A DNA stretch of 64,000 nucleotides from Neobacillus sp. Marseille-Q6967 (GCF_946151075.1 NZ_CAMGZB010000001.1:248001-312000); one strand, 5' to 3'; counted from the stretch's first letter, positions 1 to 8,063 are shown. The notes: generated from the letters alone by a model not told the origin. Numbers and translations are program-made.

Positions 1-33
1 CGTTGCTTGTCTAGTAATTAGTTTGTTACTCAC
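1..33 (-). CDS. Start of a gene cut by the left window edge
   Basis: On the complement, a strong ribosome binding site AAGGGAGG (41-48) is followed after 7 nt by a GTG codon (33-31). The frame stays open to the window edge for 11 codons, reading MSNKLITRQAT. This is too short to assign a family. It would be transcribed away from the neighbouring hypothetical gene's 3' end, with the 52-bp repeat lying in between. The call rests only on the RBS and start geometry and the open frame. Confidence 0.35.
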   Translation of the reverse strand, partial: MSNKLITRQAT

Positions 34-69
34 CGAGATGCCTCCCTTAAAAATCATTGTTTCTATTTT

Positions 70-186
70 TGTCCGTATTCCCTTTTCTACGTGACCATTT
101 TCTTGTTTCCTTTTCTGTTTCGGTCACGTAGACCCCTTCTATGTGACCATTCTCTTGATTCATTTCCTGAATTGGTCACGTAGACC
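70..186. repeat. 52-bp tandem hairpin repeat, array A (about 2.5 units)
   Basis: Units begin at 122 and 174 (GGTCACGTA), exactly 52 bp apart, with a degenerate earlier unit at about 70. Each full unit is 27 nt of hairpin (left arm 9, loop 9, right arm TAYGTGACC) followed by a 25-nt T-rich linker. The right arm at 86-96 (TCTACGTGACC) can also pair with the next left arm at 122-132 (GGTCACGTAGA) over 11 perfect base pairs. The last partial unit overlaps the 3' end of the neighbouring leftward gene. It has the same architecture as the arrays at 12418 and 39804. Confidence 0.85.
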
Positions 187-810
187 TCTTTTAAACACTA
201 TTTCTAGCCCTGTGGATTTACTTTTGTAAAAATCTTGATATTCTTTAAACACAAACTGCAGATCAGAAGGATCATCCGGGATGGGTGGAGATACTATAAA
301 GTTTTGCCTGTAGTGCCCTCCAGAACCACCTCCACGATTAGAACGACATTCGTAATCTTCTCCTATACTAAGTTCAATGAAATTATGTTGATGCAGAGGA
401 CGGTGGTGACGAATAGCCTCAATGTTTTCGGGTTCTTCTGTTGTGTCATCCCAATCGATATTCAGTTGGACTACACTGGCATTTTCAAACTGGCGAATAA
501 AGGTGATTGTATATAATCTCCCGTCTTTTTCAACGGATTTTAGGATTGGTATGTGCTTAAGAAAATTCACAGGCTCAATACGTGGCTTGAATTCTTCCTC
601 CATTCTTAGTGTGGAGAAAATGGAATTTAGAAAATCCTCGTACAGTCCATACTTTTTAGCCCAACTAGCGATATCTTCGAGGTGTGGAAAACCTGGATTA
701 TTTCTGGATATTTCCTTTCTTTGTTTAAATAAAGCACATATTTGCTCATCAATGTAAGAGATCCGTTCATCGTAATAATCCGTTGGACGCTCAAATGGCA
801 TTCGTTTCAT
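160..810 (-). CDS. Hypothetical protein, 216 aa
   Basis: I do not recognise a family with confidence. The start ATG at 810 is preceded by AGGGGG about 9 nt upstream. The N-terminal 50 residues (FERPTDYYDERISYIDEQI, then FKQRKEIS) look like two charged helices and faintly recall chorismate-mutase-type helices, but no active site can be claimed. The centre is mixed beta/polar with a glycine-rich stretch (RGGGSGG near residue 160). There is no signal peptide or membrane segment. The last nine residues, RGLRDQFRK, are encoded by the end of the 52-bp repeat array, so the original C-terminus was probably around IVFK. Function unknown. Confidence 0.75.
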   Translation of the reverse strand: MKRMPFERPTDYYDERISYIDEQICALFKQRKEISRNNPGFPHLEDIASWAKKYGLYEDFLNSIFSTLRMEEEFKPRIEPVNFLKHIPILKSVEKDGRLYTITFIRQFENASVVQLNIDWDDTTEEPENIEAIRHHRPLHQHNFIELSIGEDYECRSNRGGGSGGHYRQNFIVSPPIPDDPSDLQFVFKEYQDFYKSKSTGLEIVFKRGLRDQFRK

Positions 811-980
811 TTAACTCATCCCCCTTAAAATTTCTTTTCTCCAGATTAACAAATACTGGCATTTATTAAAACAGGCTCGCCTTAAAGAAAGAAAAACAAT
901 ACTTCTTATTTTTGAAGTATCGAAGTTTTGCCTATTATTGATTACAATAAGACTATCAATAAGACTGAAAGGAGAAATCA

Positions 981-1376
981 ATGCTTAAAAAATTTACATT
1001 AAAGACCAGTAGCCGTGATCAGATGGTAGAAGTGACGGAATTGGTTCAGGATTTTATTAGGGAAATGAATATTCAAGAAGGAGCCGTGGTTGTTTATTGT
1101 CCGCATACAACGGCGGGAATTACGATAAATGAGAATGCCGACCCCGACGTGAAGCGTGATATGATTCGGCGTTTTGACGAGGTTTACCCGTGGCATCATC
1201 AACTTGACCGCCATATGGAAGGCAATACCGCTGCGCATATGAAAGCAAGTACGGTCGGGGCATCACAGCATGTGATTGTGACAGCGGGCCGTTTACTTCT
1301 TGGGACCTGGCAGGGTATTTATTTTTGTGAGTTCGATGGTCCGCGTACACGTACTTTTTATGTTAAAGTCCTTTAA
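981..1376 (+). CDS. yjbQ: YjbQ/UPF0047 family protein
   Basis: A 131-aa protein matching the UPF0047/YjbQ family along its whole length. The conserved blocks are visible: [16 protein letters not shown] (residues about 42-57), [13 protein letters not shown] near 82-94, and [18 protein letters not shown] near 104-121. Family members form small trimeric beta-sandwich proteins. Some have been reported with weak thiamine-phosphate synthase activity, but the physiological role is unsettled. The RBS AAGGAG lies 6 nt before the ATG. The gene is monocistronic and ends at a bidirectional terminator shared with the convergent aldo/keto reductase. The family call is firm; the biochemical role is not. Confidence 0.9.
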   Translation: MLKKFTLKTSSRDQMVEVTELVQDFIREMNIQEGAVVVYCPHTTAGITINENADPDVKRDMIRRFDEVYPWHHQLDRHMEGNTAAHMKASTVGASQHVIVTAGRLLLGTWQGIYFCEFDGPRTRTFYVKVL

Positions 1377-1380
1377 AGTA

Positions 1381-1415
1381 AAAGAGCTTTACCCCTTCGC
1401 GAAGTAAAGCTCTTT
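1381..1415. terminator. Bidirectional terminator between yjbQ and the aldo/keto reductase
   Basis: A perfect 12-bp stem, AAAGAGCTTTAC / GTAAAGCTCTTT, has an 11-nt loop and T-rich flanks on both strands. It sits between two convergent stop codons. Confidence 0.85.
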
Positions 1416-1429
1416 CCTATTTTTCTAAA

Positions 1430-2404
1430 CTACCATTTCGGTACAAAATCCTTGATTTCTTCTAGGACAATATTAATTTCATCCATGACAGATGCAGATA
1501 CTTCAAGGTCTAAGGCTTTTACATTCTCTTCTACCTGCTCCGGACGGCTGGCTCCGATAATCGCTGAACTTACTCCAGGCTGCTTAAGTACCCAGGCAAG
1601 TGCAAGTTGTGATAATTTAACTCCTAGGTTTTGAGCGATATTGTCTAACTTTTGGACACTGGTTAATACGTTATCATTCAAATAACTCGAAATAATAGAG
1701 TTTGTACGGTCATTCGCAGCACGGCTAGATTCCGGAACTGGCTGTCCAGGCTTATATTTACCGGTCAAAATACCTTGTGCTAACGGTGAGAATACAACCT
1801 GGCCAATTCCTTCTTTTTCACAAATAGGCAGTACTTCTTTTTCAATGTAGCGAACCAGCATATTATAGATTGGCTGATTCGAAATCAAAGGCCGGAAATT
1901 TCTTTCCTTTGCGATGTGAACGGCATCGGTAATCTGCGCCGCTGACCATTCGCTTACTCCAGCATAAAGGATTTTTCCTTGTGAAATAAGGTCATCCAAT
2001 GCCCATAATGTTTCCTCTACCGGCGTTTCTGTGTCATAGCGGTGACATTGGTATAAGTCGATATAATCGACACCAAGACGTTTTAAACTCGCATCACATT
2101 GCTCGATAATGTGTTTTCTGGAAAGGCCGCGGTCATTTGGACCCTTGCCCATACCAAAATACACTTTCGTTGCTAGAACATAGCTTGAGCGAGGGTATTC
2201 TTTCAAGGCTTCGCCGAGAACGATCTCTGCCGCTCCTTTGTTATAGGCGTTGGCAGTATCGAAAAAGTTAATTCCTAACTCATACGCCTTATGTATACAA
2301 GCCTTGGAACTTTCTTTTTCAACAGCAGTTCCATATGTTAACCAACTGCCTAAACCAAGTTCACTTACTTTTAGACCCGATTTGCCTAAATTACGATACT
2401 TCAT
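1430..2404 (-). CDS. Aldo/keto reductase
   Basis: A 324-aa NADPH-dependent aldo/keto reductase of the potassium-channel beta-subunit/YhdN-IolS-like group. The AKR catalytic tetrad is present: D49 and Y54 (FFDTANAY), K80 (LATK) and H121 (QCHRYD). The C-terminal cofactor-binding segment IIGASRPEQVEEN is intact. It would act in the cytosol on aldehydes or ketones; the natural substrate cannot be read from sequence. The start ATG at 2404 is preceded by AAGGAGAT. It is a single-gene unit with the upstream PTS operon pointing the same way but separated by a hairpin. Length is normal for the family. Confidence 0.9.
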   Translation of the reverse strand: MKYRNLGKSGLKVSELGLGSWLTYGTAVEKESSKACIHKAYELGINFFDTANAYNKGAAEIVLGEALKEYPRSSYVLATKVYFGMGKGPNDRGLSRKHIIEQCDASLKRLGVDYIDLYQCHRYDTETPVEETLWALDDLISQGKILYAGVSEWSAAQITDAVHIAKERNFRPLISNQPIYNMLVRYIEKEVLPICEKEGIGQVVFSPLAQGILTGKYKPGQPVPESSRAANDRTNSIISSYLNDNVLTSVQKLDNIAQNLGVKLSQLALAWVLKQPGVSSAIIGASRPEQVEENVKALDLEVSASVMDEINIVLEEIKDFVPKW

Positions 2405-2485
2405 CTTATATCTCCTTCGTATATTAACTCATTTAGTTAGTTTAAAAAATTAATTAACAATTTTTCTGTGGATATTAACAAATAG

Positions 2486-2524
2486 ATTGCCGATATCAAC
2501 AAAGGTCAGGTTGATATCGGCAAT
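2486..2524 (-). terminator. Hairpin after the beta-glucoside operon
   Basis: A perfect 15-bp inverted repeat, ATTGCCGATATCAAC / GTTGATATCGGCAAT, with a 9-nt loop just downstream of the 6-phospho-beta-glucosidase stop. The T-run on the minus strand is weak, so it may stabilise the 3' end as well as terminate. Confidence 0.7.
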
Positions 2525-2546
2525 ATTCTAGATGATTAACAAAAAA

Positions 2547-3929
2547 CTATTTTTGAACCGTCTCTGCAACTTCTCCAAGTTCTACACCATTAGAGGCTAT
2601 AACCCGCTTAAACCAATGGAAGCTTTTCTTTTTGTATCTCTTTAAGTCTCTTAAATCCCTTTCATCACGGTTTACAAAAATAAATCCGTAACGTTTTTTC
2701 ATTTCGCCTTGTGAGCTAAGAATGTCGGTTGCACCCCATGTGAGGTAACCAAAGATTTCTACGCCTTCTTCCATGGCTAATTTCATTTGTTTAATGTGCT
2801 CACGAAGATATTCAATTCGGTAATCGTCGTCTACGGTGTTGTTTTCGTCCAATTCTTCTCTCACACCGATACCGTTTTCGGTAATGAAAATCGGCAGCTG
2901 ATAACGGGCATACATATCTTTTAACGCGACTCTTAAGCCGATTGGGTCGATTGCCCAGCCCCATTCATTCGCCTCTAAATGCGGATTAGGAAGTAATTCA
3001 GGGATAATGACCTCTTCTTCAGTATGTTTAGCCACCTTCGATTGATAGTAACTGATACTTAGGTAGTCGACTGTATTTTCTTTTAATAATTCTGCATCTC
3101 CTTCTTCAAATATAGGAGTAATGCCTTTTTGTGCTAAATAGCTAGATACATAGGATGGGTACTCACCTTTAGAGAAAACATCTAAACAGAAATTATTCCA
3201 AAGTTCGTTTGCTTTTACACCGGCAATCACATCTTCCGGTTTGCAAGAAATTGGATAAGTCGTCATATACGTGATCATTCCAGCCATTTTTCCATCTGGA
3301 ATAATTTCATGTAATGCTTTAACTGCTTTTGCATGAGCGATAAAGGAGTTATGAACAGCCTGATATCTTAAAGCTTCATCTTTTTCATCTCTTAAAGTAA
3401 CTCCCAACAACTGCGGCTGTGCTAAGAATAGGTTCTGTTCGTTAAATGTTAACCAATATTTAACTTTGTCTTTATAACGCGTGAATACTGTTCGACAATA
3501 TTTTTCAAATAGATCGACCACTTTTCTAGAAGCGAATCCATTATATTTTTCAGCTAATGCAAGTGGTGCATCAAAGTGATATAAGGTAATAACAGGCTGG
3601 ATTCCTTTAGATAATAAATCGTCGAAGACTTTATCATAGAATTGTAAGCCTTCTTCATTCGGCTCACCTTCACCCGAAGGGAAAATTCTTGACCAAGAAA
3701 TACTAGTTCGGTATGCATTGAAACCTAATTCTTGAAATAATGAATTGTCCTCTTTGTAACGATTATAGTAATCTACCGCTACATTCCAATCGGAATGATC
3801 TTCCTTTACCGGTCTTGCATCAACGATTGATGGTCCTTTGCCGCCTTCATTCCAAGCTCCTTCTGTTTGGAATGATGTAACTGCTCCACCCCATAAAAAT
3901 CCTTCTGGAATAATATTTTTCTTAGTCAT
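2547..3929 (-). CDS. 6-phospho-beta-glucosidase (GH1)
   Basis: A 460-aa glycoside hydrolase family 1 enzyme that hydrolyses phosphorylated beta-glucosides (such as cellobiose-6-phosphate or aryl-glucoside phosphates) delivered by a PTS. The acid/base Glu is E164 in TFNEQN (NEQ instead of the common NEP) and the nucleophile is E351 in ITENGIG. The C-terminal motif around S405/S406, K411/K412 and Y414 (SSQGEMKKRYGF) is the phosphate-binding Ser-Lys-Tyr signature that separates 6-phospho enzymes from plain beta-glucosidases. It is the last gene of the GntR-EIIB-EIIC-GH1 cluster, 99 nt after the EIIC gene with an attenuating hairpin between. It is cytosolic, with no signal peptide. Confidence 0.92.
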   Translation of the reverse strand: MTKKNIIPEGFLWGGAVTSFQTEGAWNEGGKGPSIVDARPVKEDHSDWNVAVDYYNRYKEDNSLFQELGFNAYRTSISWSRIFPSGEGEPNEEGLQFYDKVFDDLLSKGIQPVITLYHFDAPLALAEKYNGFASRKVVDLFEKYCRTVFTRYKDKVKYWLTFNEQNLFLAQPQLLGVTLRDEKDEALRYQAVHNSFIAHAKAVKALHEIIPDGKMAGMITYMTTYPISCKPEDVIAGVKANELWNNFCLDVFSKGEYPSYVSSYLAQKGITPIFEEGDAELLKENTVDYLSISYYQSKVAKHTEEEVIIPELLPNPHLEANEWGWAIDPIGLRVALKDMYARYQLPIFITENGIGVREELDENNTVDDDYRIEYLREHIKQMKLAMEEGVEIFGYLTWGATDILSSQGEMKKRYGFIFVNRDERDLRDLKRYKKKSFHWFKRVIASNGVELGEVAETVQK

Positions 3930-3988
3930 ACCTTCATCCCTCTCTCGAAAAAGTATTTTTCATTTCGAATAAAACTATTTATAAAGAG

Positions 3989-4016
3989 AAGGCTGTTAAT
4001 GTCAGCTAACAGCCTT
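3989..4016 (-). terminator. Intercistronic hairpin between EIIC and GH1 genes
   Basis: The inverted repeat AAGGCTGTTA / TAACAGCCTT has an 8-nt loop and a weak T-run on the coding strand. It may act as a partial terminator or stabiliser lowering GH1 expression relative to the transporter. Confidence 0.6.
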
Positions 4017-4028
4017 TTCTTTATGAAA

Positions 4029-5363
4029 TTAAGCAGTTTTAGAAGTATTACCTTTTTCCATTCCGCCTTCTTCTTTAAGTTTCTGCTTATCCCACATTCT
4101 AAAGAACGGATAATAAAGAACCGCAGACAATAAGACGTTAAATAATTGTAGGACCGCACCAGAAATATGACCTCCGGTAGCAAGGAAACCGCCAATAGGA
4201 GCAGGTGTTGTCCATGGAACCATAATACCGGCTGTTTTTGCAACTAAACCTAAATCCATTGCAAAATATGAAACGGTAACAACTATAACTGGAACAAAGA
4301 TAAACGGAATCATCATGATTGGATTCATGATCATTGGCATACCGAAAATAATCGGCTCATTGATATTAAAAAATCCAGGACCAATTGCTAACTTACCAAG
4401 TTGTTTCATTTGCTTACTTTGTGATCTAAAGAATAGTATTAGTGCTAAACCTAACGTTGTTCCAGAACCACCAATGGAGTAGAAAATATCCATAAATTGA
4501 GTATTTACGATATTAGGAATTGCTTCACCTGCCTGGTAAGCAATTCGGTTCTCATCCACAAGGGATAACCAAACCGGTGACATGATTCCCCAAACTAGTG
4601 CTTGTCCATGGATACCTGTTACCCATAGCATTTGAGCAATAATTACTGCAATAAGTGCCCCAAAGATCGATCCACCAAGTAGTGACAGTGGTTTACCAAG
4701 AATTTCTCCAACAATATTATGCATATTTTCAAATGGAGTAACTTGAAGTATCAAGCGGATAATCCAAAGTGAAAAAATAACAGCAAATCCTGGGATTAAA
4801 GCTGCAAAGGATTTGGCAACTGCTGGTGGTACCCCATCCGGCATTTTAAAAATAATATTTTTATTTACAATAAAACGATAAATCTCTGTAGCGATAATAG
4901 CAACGATAATAGCAACGAACATACCCTTACTGCCAGTTAGAGCAAGAGGAATACCGGCAACATCAAATGTTTGATCCATTCCTTCTGGTGTAAAAGCAAT
5001 TTTATAAGGTGTTACAAGGAAAAAGCTTGCGACAGAAATTGCAGCAACTGATAATGGATCCAGCTTATATTGCTCTGCAAGCCGATATGCAATACCAAAT
5101 GCTACAAATAATCCGAGTAAATCGAATGTTACCCCAACAGGATATGAAAGATTAGCAGCCCAATTGTCACCGAAAATTCCAGCCATCAACTCGCTGTATC
5201 CTGGAATTGGAAGATTGGCAAGAATTAAGAAGATCGAACCAATAATGGTTAAAGGCAAAGTTAGGATAATACCATCTCTTACGGCTTGAAGGTGTCTTTG
5301 ATTACCAATACGGGCTGCGGTTGGCATAAACTTTTCTTCTAAGAATCTTGTGAAACGATTCAT
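4029..5363 (-). CDS. PTS beta-glucoside/cellobiose-type EIIC permease
   Basis: A 444-aa membrane permease of the lactose/cellobiose PTS family (CelB/LicC/ChbC type). It opens with the typical MNRFTRFLEEKFMP and RHLQAVRDGI segment, followed by about ten hydrophobic helices. The family substrate-site motif NINEPIIFGMP lies near residue 335, and a late GHISGAVLQL segment is present. It transports a beta-linked disaccharide with concomitant phosphorylation, using phosphate from the EIIB encoded just upstream. It is a clear paralogue of the orphan EIIC at 56669. No EIIA gene lies in this operon, so EIIA must come from elsewhere. The exact sugar is inferred only from the neighbouring GH1. Confidence 0.93.
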   Translation of the reverse strand: MNRFTRFLEEKFMPTAARIGNQRHLQAVRDGIILTLPLTIIGSIFLILANLPIPGYSELMAGIFGDNWAANLSYPVGVTFDLLGLFVAFGIAYRLAEQYKLDPLSVAAISVASFFLVTPYKIAFTPEGMDQTFDVAGIPLALTGSKGMFVAIIVAIIATEIYRFIVNKNIIFKMPDGVPPAVAKSFAALIPGFAVIFSLWIIRLILQVTPFENMHNIVGEILGKPLSLLGGSIFGALIAVIIAQMLWVTGIHGQALVWGIMSPVWLSLVDENRIAYQAGEAIPNIVNTQFMDIFYSIGGSGTTLGLALILFFRSQSKQMKQLGKLAIGPGFFNINEPIIFGMPMIMNPIMMIPFIFVPVIVVTVSYFAMDLGLVAKTAGIMVPWTTPAPIGGFLATGGHISGAVLQLFNVLLSAVLYYPFFRMWDKQKLKEEGGMEKGNTSKTA

Positions 5364-5428
5364 ATTTTGGCCCTCCTATAAAGGCATTTTAATAGAGTAA
5401 TAATGGATCAAATAATTGCGTTTAAATA

Positions 5429-5734
5429 TTAATTTTTAACAAGTGATAATGCAGTTTTAAGTACCTCTGGTCCATTACACATTCCATAATGTACCGGGTT
5501 AATAGAATCAACCGGAACATTCTTTTCTTCACCAAGCTTTTTCATTTGCGGTAAAAGATAACGTACTTGCGGCCCTAAAAGTAAAACATCCGCTTGATCA
5601 ATATGACTTTTAACGGCATCTGCACTTTCCGCCCAAATTTTGCAATCCAGTCCTTGTTCTTTTGCTGCAGCTTCCATTTTGGTTACTAATAGACTAGTAG
5701 ACATACCAGCTGCACAACATAATAAAATATTCAT
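5429..5734 (-). CDS. PTS beta-glucoside/cellobiose-type EIIB
   Basis: A 101-aa EIIB of the lactose/cellobiose family. The N-terminal phosphocysteine loop CAAGMSTS starts at C7, and the protein ends normally ([13 protein letters not shown]). It carries phosphate from EIIA to the sugar on EIIC. It is the first gene after the promoter, with RBS AGGGGG; the EIIC gene follows after 65 nt. Length is standard. The family is certain; sugar specificity is inferred from the adjacent phospho-glucosidase. Confidence 0.93.
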   Translation of the reverse strand: MNILLCCAAGMSTSLLVTKMEAAAKEQGLDCKIWAESADAVKSHIDQADVLLLGPQVRYLLPQMKKLGEEKNVPVDSINPVHYGMCNGPEVLKTALSLVKN

Positions 5735-5778
5735 CTTTAACGTCCCCCTAAGAATTAAAATGATGAAATGATTAAATT

Positions 5779-5836
5779 CGAAATCGCTTTCAATCCACCC
5801 ATTGGTTAGAAACCGTTTTCATTAAGCGTTTACAAT
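5779..5836 (-). promoter_or_regulatory. Cluster of three cre-like sites upstream of the EIIB gene
   Basis: On the coding strand three near-consensus CcpA boxes (TGWAANCGNTNWCA) lie in 56 bp: TGAAAGCGATTTCG (5779-5792), TGAAAACGGTTTCT (5808-5821) and TGTAAACGCTTAAT (5821-5834). All lie downstream of the -10 box, where CcpA binding blocks transcription. This suggests strong glucose repression of the beta-glucoside operon. The match is by eye. Confidence 0.65.
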
Positions 5837-5840
5837 TACT

Positions 5841-5868
5841 ATTATAATCAAATGCTTTTATTTGTCTA
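5841..5868 (-). promoter_or_regulatory. SigA-type promoter of the EIIB-EIIC-GH1 operon
   Basis: Coding-strand TAGACA (-35; 5863-5868) and TATAAT (-10; 5841-5846) are separated by 16 nt. This lies about 107 nt upstream of the EIIB start, with the cre cluster immediately after it. Confidence 0.65.
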
Positions 5869-5906
5869 GTCTTTTAATTTAAAAAATTATGCAAATAATT
5901 TAAAAA

Positions 5907-5932
5907 AGAGATTAGTATATTCACTAATCTCT
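5907..5932 (-). terminator. Terminator of the GntR regulator gene
   Basis: AGAGATTAGT / ACTAATCTCT with a 6-nt loop, followed on the minus strand by six T residues. It lies just after the GntR stop codon and separates the regulator transcript from the operon promoter. Confidence 0.85.
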
Positions 5933-5947
5933 GCCAAAGCTTTATTA

Positions 5948-6667
5948 TCACCGCTTCATATTAACGGTTGTAACCTCAAATTTATCATACCGGTGTCTTG
6001 AAAAAGAATATTCGAACGGTACTCCATTGTTCAGAAATCCAACATGCTCCACTTCAAGGATTGGGTCTTCTTTTAAACATTCTAAATGTTCCATATCCAG
6101 CACATCTGATTTACAAGCTCTAATTTTTCGGTGAGAACCAGCGATCGTTAATCCCAGCCTGCTTGTAATGTATTCATAAATAGAGCCTTTAAGAATATCA
6201 TCATTTATTCCAGGAGTCACTGTTGCAGGCATATAGGTTTTCTCCATTACATGGGGCTCGCCATCAACCGACCTTAATCGAATAATATAATAAACGGGCG
6301 TTTTTAAATCAATGGCTAAATGTGCCGCCACTTCTTCCGAAGGAAATTGAACTTCAAATTTAATTAACTTGCTAGTAATTTCCTGCCCTTTTAAAAGATT
6401 CGTGAAACCTAATGCATTACCGACAACATTAACATTTACCCGGCTATTCTGGATAGCGGATTTAACAATAAATGTGCCATGTCCTCTTTTACGATACAGA
6501 AGCCCTTCCAAGACTAAAATATCTAAAGCCCTTTTCATCGTCATTCTGCTGCATTGGAATTCCTTTGCAAGAGTGATTTCATCAGGTATTGGCTGATCAA
6601 CAGGGTAGTGTCCTTCTTGTATTCGTTGTCTCATCTCCACAGAAATAAATTCATATTTAATCATCAT
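5948..6667 (-). CDS. GntR/HutC-family regulator with UTRA domain
   Basis: A 239-aa one-component regulator. The N-terminal winged helix (about residues 5-70; PDEITLAKEFQCSRMTMKRALDIL and then RKRGHGTF) is typical GntR. The C-terminal UTRA ligand-binding domain (about 90-235; PVYYIIRLRSVDGEPHVMEKTY) usually binds sugar phosphates. Its position directly upstream of a beta-glucoside PTS operon suggests local control, as with GmuR-type regulators in Bacillus. Its own upstream region carries a cre-like box at 6731-6744. It is followed by its own terminator, so it is probably transcribed separately. Confidence 0.9.
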   Translation of the reverse strand: MMIKYEFISVEMRQRIQEGHYPVDQPIPDEITLAKEFQCSRMTMKRALDILVLEGLLYRKRGHGTFIVKSAIQNSRVNVNVVGNALGFTNLLKGQEITSKLIKFEVQFPSEEVAAHLAIDLKTPVYYIIRLRSVDGEPHVMEKTYMPATVTPGINDDILKGSIYEYITSRLGLTIAGSHRKIRACKSDVLDMEHLECLKEDPILEVEHVGFLNNGVPFEYSFSRHRYDKFEVTTVNMKR

Positions 6668-6730
6668 TAACCCACCTAAAATGATATACTAACCAAATTT
6701 CATTTGTTTTGTAAAAAACTAAAATATTTT

Positions 6731-6744
6731 TAAAAGCGCTTACA
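6731..6744 (-). promoter_or_regulatory. cre-like site upstream of the GntR gene
   Basis: Coding-strand TGTAAGCGCTTTTA is close to the CcpA consensus. The identical 14-mer occurs at 58031-58044 upstream of the second PTS EIIC gene. Confidence 0.6.
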
Positions 6745-6803
6745 ATATACCTTTTAAGAATAATTATAATCTTTTAATTTTAAATATCTAGACATAAAAT
6801 AAA

Positions 6804-6831
6804 AAACTTTACCCCAATAGGAGTAAAGTTT
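6804..6831 (-). terminator. Terminator of the GNAT gene
   Basis: AAACTTTAC / GTAAAGTTT arms with a minus-strand T-run, overlapping the region right after the acetyltransferase stop. Confidence 0.8.
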
Positions 6832-6835
6832 GTAA

Positions 6836-7465
6836 TCATAGGTCTTCTAGTATATTTTGATTTTCCGGTTCTTCGTTAAAAGTTAACACTTCCTCTGCCG
6901 GCTCGTAAGACTCTCCATAAAAATGCCGGTCTTTATAGGTGTGAATCATGTTGTATGTTTTGTTCATTGCATCAAAAATCATTTCTTCTGACTCATTATT
7001 TGGAGCCCAGTAGAGGATTTCCATCTTATTTACCTCATTTGTTGCTAGTGACCTCCTGGCATAACCAATGGAATTAGCGTGCTCAAAGCCTTCCCGCTTA
7101 TAAAAGCGCAGTCTTTTTTCAGTATCCGTATCCTCATAATTAACGGGCTCCACCTCGAGGATAATCGGTTTCCCTTTTTGCTTCATTTTTTCTAACATCT
7201 TATGGCCAAGACCTTGACCGCGGGCATTTTTTGAAACAAAAAGATAATCTATAAAGACGAAATTATCCAATTCCGCATACATCAAGACATGGTTAGGACC
7301 TTCGTCTTTATGATAAATATCTGGACGCTCTTTCAGCAATGTTTCCATATGCTCTTTGGATTTCATCTCTTCAACAGGAAAATATTGATTTAACTTCTCA
7401 TACCAATGCATCAAACTACTCCTCTGTTTAAAAGTCTTTGAAGGAAGTATTTGTATATTTTTCAT
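6836..7465 (-). CDS. GNAT-family N-acetyltransferase
   Basis: A 209-aa protein with a GCN5-type core. The acetyl-CoA pyrophosphate loop RGQGLG is at residues 82-87, after the beta-4 strand FIDYLFVSKN. The later strand/helix LRFYKREGFEHA is the usual distal part of the fold. About 60 extra C-terminal residues are acidic (ending ENQNILEDL) and outside the normal fold. The acceptor substrate is unknown. It is a single gene with its own terminator; the start is ATG at 7465. It could be a small-molecule or protein acetyltransferase, which sequence alone cannot decide. Confidence 0.85.
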   Translation of the reverse strand: MKNIQILPSKTFKQRSSLMHWYEKLNQYFPVEEMKSKEHMETLLKERPDIYHKDEGPNHVLMYAELDNFVFIDYLFVSKNARGQGLGHKMLEKMKQKGKPIILEVEPVNYEDTDTEKRLRFYKREGFEHANSIGYARRSLATNEVNKMEILYWAPNNESEEMIFDAMNKTYNMIHTYKDRHFYGESYEPAEEVLTFNEEPENQNILEDL

Positions 7466-7480
7466 TTTTCATTCAGTTGT

Positions 7481-7810
7481 TTATAGAATTAGGTTCACAG
7501 TATAGTGACTGATAAAAACGATGATGATACTCTGGCCAAATCCACTGATGATACCGGTAGTAAATCTTAAGATGTTATTACTCATACGATACTTCTTTTT
7601 CTGTGTCCAACCGTCAAGAATCATTGGAAAATTTAACAGGATTCCCAGCCATAAGGGAAAGTTCAACCCAAAAATGAATAAGAACGGAAAGAATAAATAT
7701 CCGGCCAATATCCCAGTACATCTGGCACACAAAGGCAAAGTATATCCTTTGATTGTTATACTTCTTGACTTCATTCGGTGACATGGGACAAACTCTAATA
7801 ACTTAATCAC
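7481..7810 (-). CDS. DUF2085 membrane protein
   Basis: A small membrane protein carrying the DUF2085 signature: CHRMKSRS near the start, then LCARCTGILAGY, and three hydrophobic helices ending in FGQSIIIVFISHY. The CHR and CARC motifs hint at metal or redox chemistry, but the function of the family is unknown. The frame is open from GTG at 7828 (115 codons). GTG at 7810 is a better start because it overlaps the stop of the upstream Cys/Asp-rich gene (GTGATTAA), giving translational coupling. No separate RBS is seen. Confidence 0.75.
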   Translation of the reverse strand: MIKLLEFVPCHRMKSRSITIKGYTLPLCARCTGILAGYLFFPFLFIFGLNFPLWLGILLNFPMILDGWTQKKKYRMSNNILRFTTGIISGFGQSIIIVFISHYTVNLIL

Positions 7811-8063
7811 AATTCGGCCCACAATCACAATCTGGCATTAAATCACAATCACAATCAGGGAAGTCAGGCAGACAATCGCAAGCGTACTTCTTTTTCTTAC
7901 GATACTTCCTCTTGCCGTAAAAAACAACGATGAACAAGAGCAGGAGGATTCCGACACCCAGCCCAATGAAACCAAACACCATTTCTCCCTTTATAAGCAA
8001 GGCGGTGCCGGCTACAAAACAAATGATCATTCCTGTTAATAATAGAAAAAACATCTTTGTCAC
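7803..8063 (-). CDS. Small membrane protein with a Cys/Asp-rich tail
   Basis: An 86-aa protein with two hydrophobic helices (about residues 3-24 and 29-50) and a basic stretch GKRKYRKKKK. After that comes a tail of about 28 residues made almost only of Cys, Asp and Pro (ACDCLPDFPDC, then CDLMPDCDCGPNCD) with seven cysteines. The tail looks like a metal-binding or thiol-rich appendage, presumably cytosolic by the positive-inside rule. It overlaps the upstream 109-aa gene by 4 nt (ATGA) and the downstream DUF2085 gene by 8-26 nt, so the three are one tightly coupled operon. I do not recognise the family. Confidence 0.7.
   Translation of the reverse strand: MTKMFFLLLTGMIICFVAGTALLIKGEMVFGFIGLGVGILLLLFIVVFYGKRKYRKKKKYACDCLPDFPDCDCDLMPDCDCGPNCD

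Noticed and set aside
3926..4243. 105-aa minus-strand open frame
   Set aside because: Overlaps the end of the EIIC gene in another frame and includes the intercistronic hairpin; no RBS or family match.
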